Of a DNA stretch of 64,000 nt, positions 22,948 through 33,353 are shown one piece after another. The DNA is from Zarea fungicola. Taxonomy: Eukaryota; Ascomycota; Sordariomycetes; Hypocreales; Cordycipitaceae. How positions within the stretch are numbered: the stretch's first letter is position 1; every line of letters begins with the position of its first letter. Location of the stretch: assembly GCA_900169235.1 (NCBI GenBank), contig FWCC01000092.1, positions 45,619 through 109,618 of the forward strand, written 5' to 3'. The translations under genes and the position numbers were made by a program. The notes under the pieces were generated by a model. The model ran no database searches. It saw only the letters and a program-made list of their open reading frames with translations, and was not told where the DNA came from.

Positions 22948-23516
22948 CTACGATAACGCTCCCATCTGGTACTTAAGCAACTGCTGAACTACAGTCTCAT
23001 GCCCATTCTCAGCTGCTACCATTAGCGGTGTTTGGTTAGATTTATAATCCTTGGCCTCAATCTCAGCACCATTCTCAAGCAATCACTGAACTATATCCTC
23101 GTGCCCTTGCTCAGCAGCCAATAGTAGTGGCGTTGCACCACATTTGTCCTTGGCGTTGACATTAGCGTTGTTCCTTAGCAATTGTTCCACTACAGCTTGC
23201 TGGCCATTTTCAAGGGCAAATAGAAGGGCCGTTTGGCCGTATTTATTGTCCGTAGCCTCAATATCGGCGCCTTTTTCAAGTAACTGCGTGACCACGGCCT
23301 CATGCCCACTCCAAGAGGCCCATAACAGCGGTGTTTAGCCGTACTTATTATCCTAAGCATGAATGTCAGCGCCATTCTCAAGCAACTCCCGGACCACAGC
23401 CTCATGTCCGTTCTGGGCAGCCAACCATAGCGGCGTTCGACCATAACCAGGATCCTTAGCATGTATATTGGCCCCATTCTCACGCAACAGCTGTACTACA
23501 GCCTCATGCCCTTAGA
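22948..23516 (-). pseudogene. Ankyrin-repeat gene fragment with stop codons
   Basis: Read on the minus strand in one continuous frame, this encodes about five and a half ankyrin repeats. The repeated skeleton is GHEAVVRELLENGADI followed by a DNKYGQTALLFA-like segment. The frame is broken by TAG and TAA within one repeat (about 23330-23356) and TGA in another (about 23085), with a further TAA at the upstream edge and a final TAG at 22948. No start region, effector domain or splice signals explain the stops. It is best read as a decayed fragment of a larger ankyrin protein, possibly of the fungal NLR type. At least one stop (GGC TAA, from a probable CAA) fits C-to-T change at CpA, the preference of repeat-induced point mutation, but others do not. 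Confidence 0.8.
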
Positions 23517-23689
23517 GGCGAGCGAGTGTCTACGAGCTAGGTAGGGGAAATCCTCCTGTGAAAATTACAGCGATGACGAAAGCTGCGAGGCATGAACGAA
23601 ATAAAACAGTTAAAATACATGGTTCCCTTCTTTCTTATGCGCTCTAGGTCATTAACTCTGAAAATATTGTAGAAACTGCCAAAATGGGT

Positions 23690-23878
23690 TAGCTTTATTG
23701 GTCTTGTTGGTCTAACCGGCAGGTTCGGCTATTTAGCAGACCGGTTTGGCTTGGACTTGTCTGATCTGACTGCCCCAGACCAACCAGACCAGACCATTCC
23801 GATCACTGCGGAGAGCTGCAATGACAAGCGGTCCAGGTTGGGTCTCTGGGCTGGACGGACCGCCTATTAGGAACACTG
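23690..23878. mobile_element. Possible hAT-type transposon end
   Basis: The sequence terminates in GGAACACTG at 23878, whose complement (CAGTGTTCC) has the CAG...-type terminus common in hAT elements. It is preceded by many short GGTCC/CCAGAC/GACC motifs of the sort found as subterminal repeats in fungal hAT elements. No matching left end or 8-bp target duplication was found by eye, so this is a weak call. The hAT transposase remnant ~1.6 kb away gives it some support. Confidence 0.35.
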
Positions 23879-24196
23879 TGTACACTATTTACTACACTGT
23901 ATCAACTCACGACTTATTGGATAGCAGTTGCAGAACCATTTGTGTGTCAATTTAAAGTCTCAACATTTGTTTTATGATAAGGGAAACCACCACGCAGTGG
24001 ACAAAACCTTACCGAGACCTCCCCGTCAATCAGTTGTGCCTCCTATCCGGACCTGGGACATTTTCTATCATACAGCAATCCGTCCAGCGTTATTAAATCT
24101 TACCTTGACTGGACTAACTAGTCATCGAGATGGTACCCTCACTTTCTGTACCATAATATTGCTGTAGTTGAAGTAGATGCAATCAAACTCCTTGCA

Positions 24197-24805
24197 TCAG
24201 CACCCATCGTATAGGATTGCAGAGAAAAAATCATAACCGGAGTTTGGATTGAACAGTTGACTGTTGGTGCAACTTTGTGTACGCCCGTTGAGAATACCGA
24301 TAGACTGGTGAGGTTCTCCCCGACAGTTGCCTCCTTTGAAGAGACTCGCTGTTGGCTTCGGATTGCCGAGTCTCTGCATCGACAGCAGCGCACTCAGTGC
24401 TCCATTGCAATTGCATCCACTCCAACCAACACATACACCACACCCAAAACCTTGTACCCCAACTATAGCGTTGATTTGGCAGCCATATCCACCCCAAGCA
24501 GCAAATTGCGGAACGCCAGCTCGCTTAGAGAGTGCACTGTTGCTCAAACTGTATGTTTTTCCAGGCTCTAGTTCCAACGTCTCGAAATCTCCACTGGGAA
24601 CGTAGACAAAATCGGTATTGTTGACATTGTCAAGAAGGAGTTGTATATCCGCAGCTGGTACCGTGTACGGCTTTGGGTCCACAATGATGAGTTCCGAGTC
24701 CGGCAGCAAAGGCAATGGCTCGTCAAGCGATGGCAACGACTCAGGTAGGGCAAAGGAGATCCCATACAGGGAACCAACAAGGACGAGCAATTTGATAAAA
24801 ATCAT
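24197..24805 (-). CDS. Cysteine-rich secreted proprotein, effector-like
   Basis: A single 202-residue frame from ATG 24805. Residues 1-19 form a signal peptide. Residues ~20-95 are an acidic, Pro/Leu-rich propeptide with one N-glycosylation sequon (NNT) ending in a dibasic KR at 94-95, a Kex2-type processing site. The predicted mature part (~96-202, 107 aa) has eight cysteines, five of them clustered in a segment containing GCGVCVGWSGCNC, and is otherwise Gly/Asn/Ser-rich. This prepro architecture is typical of processed fungal secreted peptides and effector candidates. I do not recognise a family and assign no activity. It lies alone between the ankyrin relic and a transposase relic, a setting common for fast-evolving secreted genes. 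Confidence 0.75.
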   Translation of the reverse strand: MIFIKLLVLVGSLYGISFALPESLPSLDEPLPLLPDSELIIVDPKPYTVPAADIQLLLDNVNNTDFVYVPSGDFETLELEPGKTYSLSNSALSKRAGVPQFAAWGGYGCQINAIVGVQGFGCGVCVGWSGCNCNGALSALLSMQRLGNPKPTASLFKGGNCRGEPHQSIGILNGRTQSCTNSQLFNPNSGYDFFSAILYDGC

Positions 24806-25486
24806 ATTGGTTTTCGAGGATAGTGAGATGATTTTACTATAAATAACTTGTAATAGGAAAGGTAAGGGTCTGAGATGGTTTGTTAAGTCGTCACTCGGCC
24901 AAGGCTGCTTTATAGCTTTGATTTCAAGTGAAATCTAATGCCTATGAACAGTCTTCGACGTCTTGATTCAATCCCCGACCCTCCGTAGGTTCGCTGACGA
25001 CTTGAACAAAGTGGAACTCAAGATCGTGTTAGACTTTAGCGCTATCCGAGCAAGTTATTGTTGTCAGTGGAAAACCCATATATGCGTGACAGTTTAAGTC
25101 CACTCGCATAATCTTCTAACACAAAATGCATGACGTGATTATCATTGCACAAGTTGTAAACTCATATTCGACATGTCATTTTCTTGGATGAAAATGACTT
25201 GTATGAGCTACGCATTGTCTGTTGGTCTTGCCAGAAGCCACACAAAACCAAAATGTCAGCAATGGTCCCCCCACCTATAGGTTTCTAAAGATAGCACTTA
25301 TATTTGTTATTCAAAGAGTCTAGAACATACAGCAAAGGACGTAATCAACCAATTTAACCAACTCGAGCTCCCTCGCAGTTGGATACGGACCCGCACATGA
25401 TTGATTTTCAGTTGGATCGGAGTTGGTTGGCACTATACAACTGCTGTCGCCGATGTTTACATTATTAAAACCGATCCAGAAACGCG
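24806..25486. other. Intergenic, upstream of secreted proprotein
   Basis: Promoter region of the cysteine-rich protein gene, then A/T-rich unassigned sequence running into the hAT relic. No gene was recognised. Confidence 0.35.
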
Positions 25487-25677
25487 TCACTGCCAAGACG
25501 GCAAAACAATACCCTTCCTGTTCCATGACCGCATACTCTGCGTTATTCCAATTGTGTGCCTATCTAGACACGCCCGCAGAGATGATACTATCCCTGCAGC
25601 ACTACTAAATGACTTTTCCGTCTCCGCAGACATGGATGGTATCGACAACAAGTGAGACGCCATTCGAGAAAGCTTAT
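25487..25677 (-). mobile_element. hAT transposase C-terminal remnant
   Basis: The minus-strand frame encodes ~62 residues resembling the hAT-family C-terminal dimerisation region: LSRMASHLLSIPSMSAE, then a FSSAAGIVSS block, RACLDRHTIGI and QSMRSWNRKG. The typical family pattern is L..MA..ILSIP.MSAE.E..FS, then R..L...TI, then SW. The terminal stop is in the expected place, but further upstream on this strand no convincing catalytic region is readable. This is therefore a truncated, dead copy rather than an active transposase. Confidence 0.75.
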
Positions 25678-26747
25678 GTATCGGGCTATCATGCTGCCAG
25701 CCGGGCAGCTTTGTTGTATTGGACATATATGGTGTATGCTGACTACTTTCTCGTCGGCTAGGATACCGGATGGCACGGATTTGTCGGTATCGAAGTTGAC
25801 GCAATCCGGGAAACTGACCCCCTGCCTTGAATTTTAGCCCAAACCACACCCTGGTGCCAGCTTACACGAACGTGGCAACACAACATGACTCCATCGACAA
25901 AATTCGCCCCATCAAAAACATAGTTGGAATCATGGGCATGCCAGCTCACACTTGAAACAAATTCCCTATAACCCGAATGGGGTAGGTCATATAATCAATA
26001 AAATTACTTTACATGTTGCACCCAGTAGTCTAAGCCAAATAGAACTCCTCACTCCAGCGCTACCATTGTCGGTGTCTACTCTAAATTGGCTGCAGTCCCT
26101 CTACACTAGCTGACGTGAGACAACAACTGTGTTGGGAACAATCGACTAAACAACGAAAAACGAGCCAACGATATACTTTCTCACAGTCCTGTTATGGGGT
26201 CTTTATCGAAACTTCTCGTATCCGCCCAAGTTACTCACGGTCTGGCCCCGATACTATCGGCAGTCTTATTTTCCTGCTAGGATGGCGATAAACGGCTGTT
26301 GCGGAAGCAGGTTGCATACTTCGTCACCATCAAACCAACTTTGATATTATAAAGCTGCGCATAATGTCCCTTGCGACGCTCGTAGCAGAAGATATGCCAT
26401 ACACCCCATCTGTCAAGACAGCAATTACAACATTGTGTTTTGCCAGTGTGCCCATTGTGTAAGCATTGTTATCGTTTGGTGACAAGACTACCGGGCCATC
26501 GTCTACCTCGTCGAGGAATTCTATAGATTTATTTCCTATACTCGAAAACGAAGGATGACTGCAACGATTGGCTAGATATCTTATTCAATGTCCGAAATTG
26601 GTAACTATTCTGTCTTGTGCTGAAAGCAAGCATCGTCATTACGCTCTTTGCTTGATCTTCCGACTACCCTAAACATCAGCGGCCGCTTTCTCACTCACTG
26701 CTTTACAGATTATTTTTCAACCTCTAATCTCATCGTAGCCCTTCAAA
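25678..26747. other. Transposon-derived or unassigned sequence
   Basis: No intact gene. Part of this stretch is presumably the decayed remainder of the hAT element, with stops in all frames. The ~550 bases next to 26748 form the 3' flank of the CocE-like hydrolase gene. Confidence 0.4.
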
Positions 26748-28412
26748 TCATGGCGGCAGAACGGGAATAGTCAGCTTGCTACTTCCCTGGGCGTGGCTGA
26801 CGCTGTGCTCTGCGCTTTGGCTTACGGATCCCGTTGTCCGATTTCCATCTATCCCTAGGCTCGGCGCGTAATGCGGAAATGACCCACCAGCTATAATAAT
26901 CCGCATAGACGTCCCTTTACTGAAGCGATGAGCGCAGTCAAGCATCTCCAGCTTGACCCCAGCTGGCTGGGAGCGAGTTGGAGTCATCGCTTGAAATTGT
27001 TCCGTGATGTTATGAGAGACGCCAGAGACGTTGACCTCGCTCAGCCGCACAAAGAGATCGATATGCGGGACGTCGCTCGAATGTGTGAGTTCTAGAATCG
27101 GCCTACCGCGTATCTCCACGTCCTCTTCTAGGGGGCTGCTTGTGTACACGAGAACGTCGGATCGAGCAGAATATGCGCTGTCATCAAACTGACCGCCATT
27201 CTTAAGGAGCGGACCCCCAATAGTTGGTGTGGGCTTGGCTGGGTTGAAGGTGAAGGAAGACGACGTGGCATCAGCCGGAGGTGCCTCCATACCAATCGTG
27301 CTGTCCTCCTGTAGATACCAGGTGATCGATTTAGTTGCAGGAGGCCAGGAAGACATGGATTGCCATTTGTCGGCACCCGTTACAAAAATCTGAACTGGGT
27401 CTGTCTCTGATTGCTTCCTGCGACCTGCAACATGCTCCTCGAGAAAATCAAGCACGGCTGGCATTCGCATTGGGCCGGCGGCACCCATGTGTGCCCATGG
27501 CCCAACAATCAATTTTACCATGCTCCCTCGATCCCTAAGGTGGTAATACTGCGCCATAGTCTGCTCAAAAAACAGGTCGTACCAGCCCCCAACCAGTAAG
27601 ATAGGCTTGCTGACCTGGTCAAGAGCAGCTGCATGACGAGTGCTCTTCCAGAAGGGGTCTTCTAGGTTGGGATGCGCCAAAGTGTTGTCCAGCCACGGTG
27701 CATCAGCGCCAAAATACGTTCTAACGCTCTCCCGCAGTGGCAGCCCCAAAAAGACGGACTCTGCCAGCGCCTTATCTGTTTCCAGACGACTTTTTGGTAG
27801 ACTCAAGCGGAAACCAGTGTCTTCTTGGTGTGCAATCATGTCACTCCAGATGATGCGATCGAGGCGGAAGCTGCCCGTCCCCCAGTTGTTCTGTGCGTAG
27901 TCATGCGGTGCAGCGGCAATAGCAGCGCCGCACCAGTCGTCAGGTGGATCATACAATAGCGCCCATTGTGAATAGCCTAAATACGACGCGCCCACGGTTG
28001 CAAAACGCCCAGGATACCACGGCTGCTCGCGCATCCATGCCACTACGTCTTGGCCGTCGTTCTTCTCGCCTTGGCCGGGGACAAATTGGCCCCCGGAGCC
28101 AAACGTTCCGCGACTGCTGACAAAAAGAACAATATAGCCACGAGCTGCATACAGACGTGCGTTGAGAATTGACATGGCGACCCCTCTCCCGTAACAGCCC
28201 TGGACCAACAACATTGGAGCGGGCTCAGCTATATTCGGCTCCGTGTGAGGGCGGTAGAGGGTCGCGGCGAGATGGACACTATCGCGCATCGGTATTTCGA
28301 TATTCTGGCTCACGTCATAGGCGGACGTTTCGGCTTCCAGTCCAACAATCCAGGAGGCCAGTCGGTCGAGAAATCCATCAAGGAAACCCCGTTGCATTCG
28401 TTGCAAAGACAT
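26748..28412 (-). CDS. CocE/NonD-type alpha/beta hydrolase (S15 family)
   Basis: One uninterrupted frame of 554 residues. I chose ATG 28412 (MSLQRMQ) because the frame further upstream has only a non-ATG start. The N-terminal domain is the S15/CocE alpha/beta-hydrolase: PMRDSVHLAATLYRP, SSRGTFGSGG, then nucleophile Ser143 in GASYLG, acid Asp279 in GGWYDLF and His308 in GPWAHMG. The C-terminal ~200 residues form the jelly-roll X-Pro dipeptidyl-peptidase-like domain (RPILELTHSSDVPHIDLFV). Relatives cleave cocaine esters, glutaryl-cephalosporins or X-Pro peptides, so substrate prediction is unsafe. No signal peptide, hence probably intracellular. All three catalytic residues are present, so an active enzyme is likely. 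Confidence 0.9.
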   Translation of the reverse strand: MSLQRMQRGFLDGFLDRLASWIVGLEAETSAYDVSQNIEIPMRDSVHLAATLYRPHTEPNIAEPAPMLLVQGCYGRGVAMSILNARLYAARGYIVLFVSSRGTFGSGGQFVPGQGEKNDGQDVVAWMREQPWYPGRFATVGASYLGYSQWALLYDPPDDWCGAAIAAAPHDYAQNNWGTGSFRLDRIIWSDMIAHQEDTGFRLSLPKSRLETDKALAESVFLGLPLRESVRTYFGADAPWLDNTLAHPNLEDPFWKSTRHAAALDQVSKPILLVGGWYDLFFEQTMAQYYHLRDRGSMVKLIVGPWAHMGAAGPMRMPAVLDFLEEHVAGRRKQSETDPVQIFVTGADKWQSMSSWPPATKSITWYLQEDSTIGMEAPPADATSSSFTFNPAKPTPTIGGPLLKNGGQFDDSAYSARSDVLVYTSSPLEEDVEIRGRPILELTHSSDVPHIDLFVRLSEVNVSGVSHNITEQFQAMTPTRSQPAGVKLEMLDCAHRFSKGTSMRIIIAGGSFPHYAPSLGIDGNRTTGSVSQSAEHSVSHAQGSSKLTIPVLPP

Positions 28413-29291
28413 TGCAATGTGAAAACGCGTGATGTATGTATCAAGCTGGCGGTCGGAAATGAACAATTTGCAGGTGTATCAATTGCGGAAATGAATTCAG
28501 ATGGTTAGCTGTAACCTGATTGCGGAATAATTACGGTCTTGAGATTAATTTTGGCGTCGCGATAATCCGCCTTCTGATCTTAATCGGGGCATTCGAAAAT
28601 GGATGCTTTAGCATTAGATATGCAGGAGGAAATAAATCCTGACGACGACTATCACGGAGTGAAACCAGGAACTAGTGGTTGAGCATGGTTAGTTATTCAG
28701 GCGGAATTTGGATTCACCCCGCCCCGCCGGTGATCTATTCCATTTCCATCCGCTCAAGATGTTTTTGAGTGTATGGAAGTCCATTCCACCAAAACTAACA
28801 GAAATTAAGTAAATGGGCTTGTTTAAATAGGAATGCTTTGCGGACACTAGCGGTGTGGATTCATCGGACAATACGGGGCATCCATGTCAATCAAATGTAC
28901 GGGGGTAGGATAAGAACCCCAATCATGCACGGCCTCATTTTGGTGGAAAATAATAAAGGGACAAGAGTTTCGAGCAAATTGTTAGTCGGGCAAAGATTTC
29001 AACACTCATGTGGTGACTTGGCAACTGTATAAAGTGACGACGAGAGAATTGCACTGCGAAAACTTCACAGCCACGCCTCCATCTTGTCTCAGTGTAGTGG
29101 GATACTGGGACAAGGAATACAGACCTGTGGGAAGTTCAACGAAATAACCTGGTTCAATGCACCGCAAGTTGTGCAGGAACAAGAGGGACACAGAAGTAGA
29201 AGATTGTAACATAGATACTATCAAATGAGACTACCTCAGAGATTGGCTGTAAATAACCTAGAAGTTGCTCTACTCTGTTGTTGTATACTCT
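28413..29291. other. Intergenic between hydrolase and KP4-like gene
   Basis: About 880 bases without a supported gene. This is the hydrolase promoter side and the 3' flank of the KP4-like gene. Nothing else was noticed. Confidence 0.35.
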
Positions 29292-29693
29292 TTAGCACAA
29301 GCCATTGCAGTTACCCATCTTCTCAACATAGTTAATGGTGAGCTGGCCATGGCTGTTGACATTGTTATCGCCGGCGTTAAAGAAAACAGGAACACTGCCA
29401 CAGACATGGCATCCATGGTTAACAATATCCTGCACAAGTTCCTTGATAAGGTTACCCGGGATACCGCCAGTGCCTTGGAGGAAAGCACAAATACCAGTGC
29501 CAAGCTTGGACTGCCAGCATGCGATATGCTCACCGTTTTGGTACCAGCGGTTAGGATCAATTTTCTGAACAAAGTTATTAATGTCGGTAGTGCGACCACC
29601 TGTGATGCCGCACTCAGAACTGCCTCTGCAGTTAATGCCAAGGGCAGAGGTGCCGATGGCCATAGCAGAGACGATAACAGCGGTAGAACGCAT
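29292..29693 (-). CDS. KP4-like small secreted protein
   Basis: An intact 133-residue frame from ATG 29693. Residues 1-19 form a signal peptide (ending TSALG), and the mature part matches the KP4 superfamily: GINCRGSSECG, RWYQNGEHIACW, CAFLQGTGG, HGCHVCGSVPV, SHGQLTINYV and a C-terminal CNGLC. Eight cysteines in the mature protein would give four disulfides. The founding member is the virus-encoded KP4 killer protein of Ustilago, which targets calcium uptake. Chromosomal KP4-like genes are widespread in ascomycetes, with proposed roles in fungal antagonism or host interaction. Nothing looks degenerate here. Its upstream region contains a likely 5' UTR intron (29695-29744). Confidence 0.88.
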   Translation of the reverse strand: MRSTAVIVSAMAIGTSALGINCRGSSECGITGGRTTDINNFVQKIDPNRWYQNGEHIACWQSKLGTGICAFLQGTGGIPGNLIKELVQDIVNHGCHVCGSVPVFFNAGDNNVNSHGQLTINYVEKMGNCNGLC

Positions 29694-29694
29694 T

Positions 29695-29744
29695 CTGTAG
29701 GTCTGTTAGTAACAGAAATCTAACGAGTGAGTTAGAACACTAAC
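29695..29744 (-). other. Likely 5' UTR intron of the KP4-like gene
   Basis: Just upstream of the KP4-like ATG the minus strand reads a GTTAGT donor (29744), a perfect TACTAAC branch sequence and a CTACAG acceptor one base before the ATG. The 50-nt size matches the coding introns in this window. Confidence 0.55.
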
Positions 29745-32220
29745 TTGAGATTTAATCTTGTTTGAAGGTTGAGATTGGATGCTGGTCCCAGGATATTTGA
29801 AGGATTGAGTTGAAGATTTTCTGAGCAGCAGGAGTGTGTATGCTCTGTACTTATAGACTTTTCCTGCACAATATTGAGTGATTAGTACTCAATAATATTG
29901 TAAGAGGTAAGATGAGAGTGGAATCACAGGGATAATCATGCTGTTTCGTCTCATTGACCGTTTAATAATGTCTATTTTTAAACATGAGTACCTGCCGCTG
30001 ACCAACAACATGGTGAATGCAGGCAGCAGGTCTGTAAGGACAAAGGTACTAGGTAGCCACTTGACCACAGAGACCTTAAAAAGATCAAGTAATAACCAGC
30101 CGTGGCCGGGTATCCCTAGCATCCAATGTATACCTTCTAGGTCTCTAGCAAGGCCGCTGGTTACCAAGTTCTTCCTTCTGATTTAAGCCTGCAGTCACAA
30201 CAGGACGTGGGAGAAGTCTACGCGGTATTTATTGAATACTAGCATCACTCAACTATTGTACGTTCTCCTTACTATGTATCTTGTGATATTTGCGCCATCG
30301 CAGGATTGAATACAGTGTTCAGTGTACAGCACTACTAACAGCGATTCCGAATTGGTAGAGAGTGGCTTGAAAAGATGCGCCAAGTGGAAACCTACCCCAT
30401 TGTTTCGTATGGAGAAAGCTCAAGCTCGAGCGTAGGGCTTAGTTTGTTTCTCACACTAGAATAGGACAATACCTGTAATTTTTGGCAAGTCAACACTATG
30501 TGTCGATTATAATCCACTTGGATGTGATAACTCATGCCGTGACGGCCGCAGGACGGGACCGTTCTACGCCTGTAACTCTCTATCGAGTGCACTTGCTAAG
30601 TCCAGATTTAAAAAAGCGACGCGTTCAGATCTGCTATGGGTAGCTTGCTCAGTAAGAATTATGAGAAAATAGTGGCAATTGCTTTTTTTCCGGCACGGGT
30701 GGGAGATATCCGTAGGGCTTAGCATCATTACCTTGGGGCGGCACTAGGAATGGAGTCTAGTATCTCAGGTAGCTAATCTTACCTTCCGGAATTCACCGAA
30801 ACACCGCCATCTGGCGGGCTTTTAGTAAGCGTATACAGATGCCTAGAGATTGCCTCGTTGACTTGTAAGCCGAACTCCCTGCTTCGTCGGTCGCACCGCT
30901 AGACCAAGCCAGTGCACTCCATAGACGCTCGGAAAATAAACTTCTGACGACACAAACAGGAAGTCCCATCAAATTTCCGAACATCGCTGATCACCCACCG
31001 AGTGATAGAGTCTTCAGTACTCCAGATTGGCGTCAGCAACGTACTCAAGCTGACTGGCTGCTACTCGTGTGCGTGCACATGGGGCGATAACTGCCATACT
31101 GAAGTATCAGGCCACTGCGCCAGCATGGAATTGAATTAGAACTCGCGAGACTCCATGTGATGCAATGACAGTTTCAGCATAGAATTAGCGAGGGAGAAAA
31201 TATTTCGGCTTTAGATGTAGATAATTCCTTGTTAGGCAAGTGAAGATTTTTGAAACCTTCTGCTTCATCGTGATGGTTTTTCTTTATCCTAGTAATAATG
31301 TCGGCAGTTAATTTGCCTGGCCTGTTTCTTATTCGGTTGTATTCGGCCTTACGAGGGTTGAATCTGTAAGCTTAGCTTGATGTCTGGCATAGCCTACATT
31401 GTGGACTGCTGGCATCGCTGATCACCCACTGGGTATGCGGCATTTCGGTATCATATTCTAGATGGATAATCTTGGTAGATGAAGCTATTCTATTGGCGAT
31501 TCATAAATACCCCGGTACTTCATATTCAAGTGCCTTGCAAATTCCAGAATTTGCCACGCAAGCAGAGGCCATAGCGTCCACTCCATCAGCTCACAGCCAG
31601 GGTCTAGATCGATTACTAAGTTTTTCCTTATCGTTTACAAATGGAATCGAACAGCTACTTCTTCGGCAAATCTACAGGTTTATAAAGAACGCAGCTCGCA
31701 AACTAAACATAGAATGAATAGTCGAGTCATCTGAGGATTACATACATCCCATGTCTCAGTGCTTTATGAAGTAGTAATCACACAGAGGCCGAATGTCAGA
31801 CATCTTACACATACTACATCGGTATACATAGGCCTGTCGGCTGTCAGGACACCAGAGGGAGCGAACTTTGATAGGAAGAGTAAGGAGATGGGAGGTATGT
31901 GATGAGCACATAGGTGTATAGCTGGACGCTGGCTACGAGTAGCACTCAGGGGGCCTGCGACAGTTCCTCTAGTTACAAAGCACCTGGATGACACATATTG
32001 TGAGTACAAAATTTTTATCCACTATGGCCTGCCGTCGGCGTGTTTACCAGAGTCTGTACGTATCTTGTTAAATGCGGCATCTGAGCAGTGGTGGCATGAA
32101 AACTCTGAGTCACCCAGTTAGTGTAAACGGCAGCGGATACCCATTCAACTTGCAAGAGTGAAATTATCCTTATGCTCAACTATATAATGTCTATGCTGGC
32201 AGTCGACCTCTGGTAAATGT
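29745..32220. other. Gene-poor 2.5 kb stretch
   Basis: This contains the KP4-like promoter and then no supported gene. Short frames on both strands have no recognisable motif. A 17-base word CATCGCTGATCACCCAC occurs twice (about 30983 and 31412), suggesting an old duplicated or mobile sequence. The right end is the 3' flank of the dehydrogenase gene. Confidence 0.45.
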
Positions 32221-33353
32221 TTACAGCTCAGCAAGAGCCTCGCAGATCGCCGCAGCTGCCTCATTTGTGTTGAGTTGTCCACCCATATCCGCTGTTACTT
32301 TTTGGGCCTTGCATACGTTCGAAATAGCTTGCATGATATCGTCAGCAGCCTCCTGCTCACCCAGCCAGGCAAGCATGTCTGCTGCAGCCCAAATAGCGCC
32401 AACCGGGTTGGCAATCCCCTTGCCCATGATGTCAAACGCACTACCGTGGACAGGCTCAAAAACGGAAGGATTCTTCCGCTCTGGGTCCAGATTAGCGCTT
32501 GACGCGATACCGATTGACCCTGCCAATGCCGCAGCCAGGTCTGACAAGATGTCAATATGAAGATTGGTGCCGACGACTGTGTCAATTGTCCAAGGTTTCT
32601 GAACCATTCGAATAGTCATGGCATCAACGAGTTCCTTGTCCCAAGTGACAGAAGGAAACTCTGGCGCCACCTCTACAGCAATCCGGTCCCACAGCACAAG
32701 CCCATGGCGCAGGGCGTTGGACTTGGTGACGACTGTCAGGTGCTTTCGGGGACGCTTACTGGCAGCTTCGAACGCAAAACGCATGATGCGACGAATGCCG
32801 TGCCGGGTGTAGATACTTGTATCAGTGGCGACCTCCCAGTCTTGGTCGACATGGGAACATCCGCCGTGACCCGAGTACTCCCCTTCGCTGTTCTCTCGAA
32901 TAAGGAGCCAGTTGAAATGCGACGAATCTGTGTCGAGCCTTGGCTTGGTGAAGCAGCGAATCGGGCGAACATTAGCATAAAGCTGCAATGGACCACGCAG
33001 CTTCAGCAGTAGCTCCCAGAGGGAGATGTGATCTGGGACATCTGGACGAGCTGTTTAGATTCGAGACGGACCTTGCGAGTTAAACAATCTAAAGAAATTC
33101 ACAAACCTGGTGCCCCAACCGCGCCAAATAACACAGCGTCAAACTGTTTCAGAATGAGCTGGAAGTCACTTGGAAGGTAGAATCCTTTTTCCTTGTAGAA
33201 TTCAGTGCCCCATGGAATGTGTGCCTGCAGGATGGTAAATTTCCCAGACCGTCTGGCTGCAGCCTGAAGAACTTCCCACGCAGCAGCCACGACCTCAATT
33301 CCAATTCCGTCGCCAGGAATGGAGGCAATACGATAAGAACGCGGACCAGACAT
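32221..33353 (-). CDS. Tartrate/D-malate-type decarboxylating dehydrogenase
   Basis: Two exons, 33353-33107 and 33041-32221, flank a 65-nt intron (GTTTGT donor, GTCCAG acceptor) and give 355 aa, the usual length for this family. The isocitrate/isopropylmalate dehydrogenase fold is clear: IASIPGDGIGIEV, FGAVGAPD, ANVRPIRCF, LLIRENSEGEYSG, the VTKSNALRHG block and NPVGAIWAA. The REN-S-EGEYSG signature and missing leucine-specific features favour tartrate dehydrogenase/D-malate dehydrogenase over true IPMDH or IDH. Such enzymes oxidise and decarboxylate 2-hydroxydiacids with NAD+ and Mg2+/Mn2+. It is divergent from an amino-acid permease gene 1.08 kb away, which may hint at a catabolic unit for an imported nitrogen or carbon source. 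Confidence 0.88.

Noticed and set aside
23190..23483. Minus-strand 97-codon open frame over the ankyrin relic
   Set aside because: It is an out-of-frame reading of the repeats; the ankyrin frame, despite stops, carries the real motif.
28413..28466. Upstream extension of the CocE-like hydrolase
   Set aside because: Requires a non-ATG start; the ATG at 28412 precedes the conserved domain.
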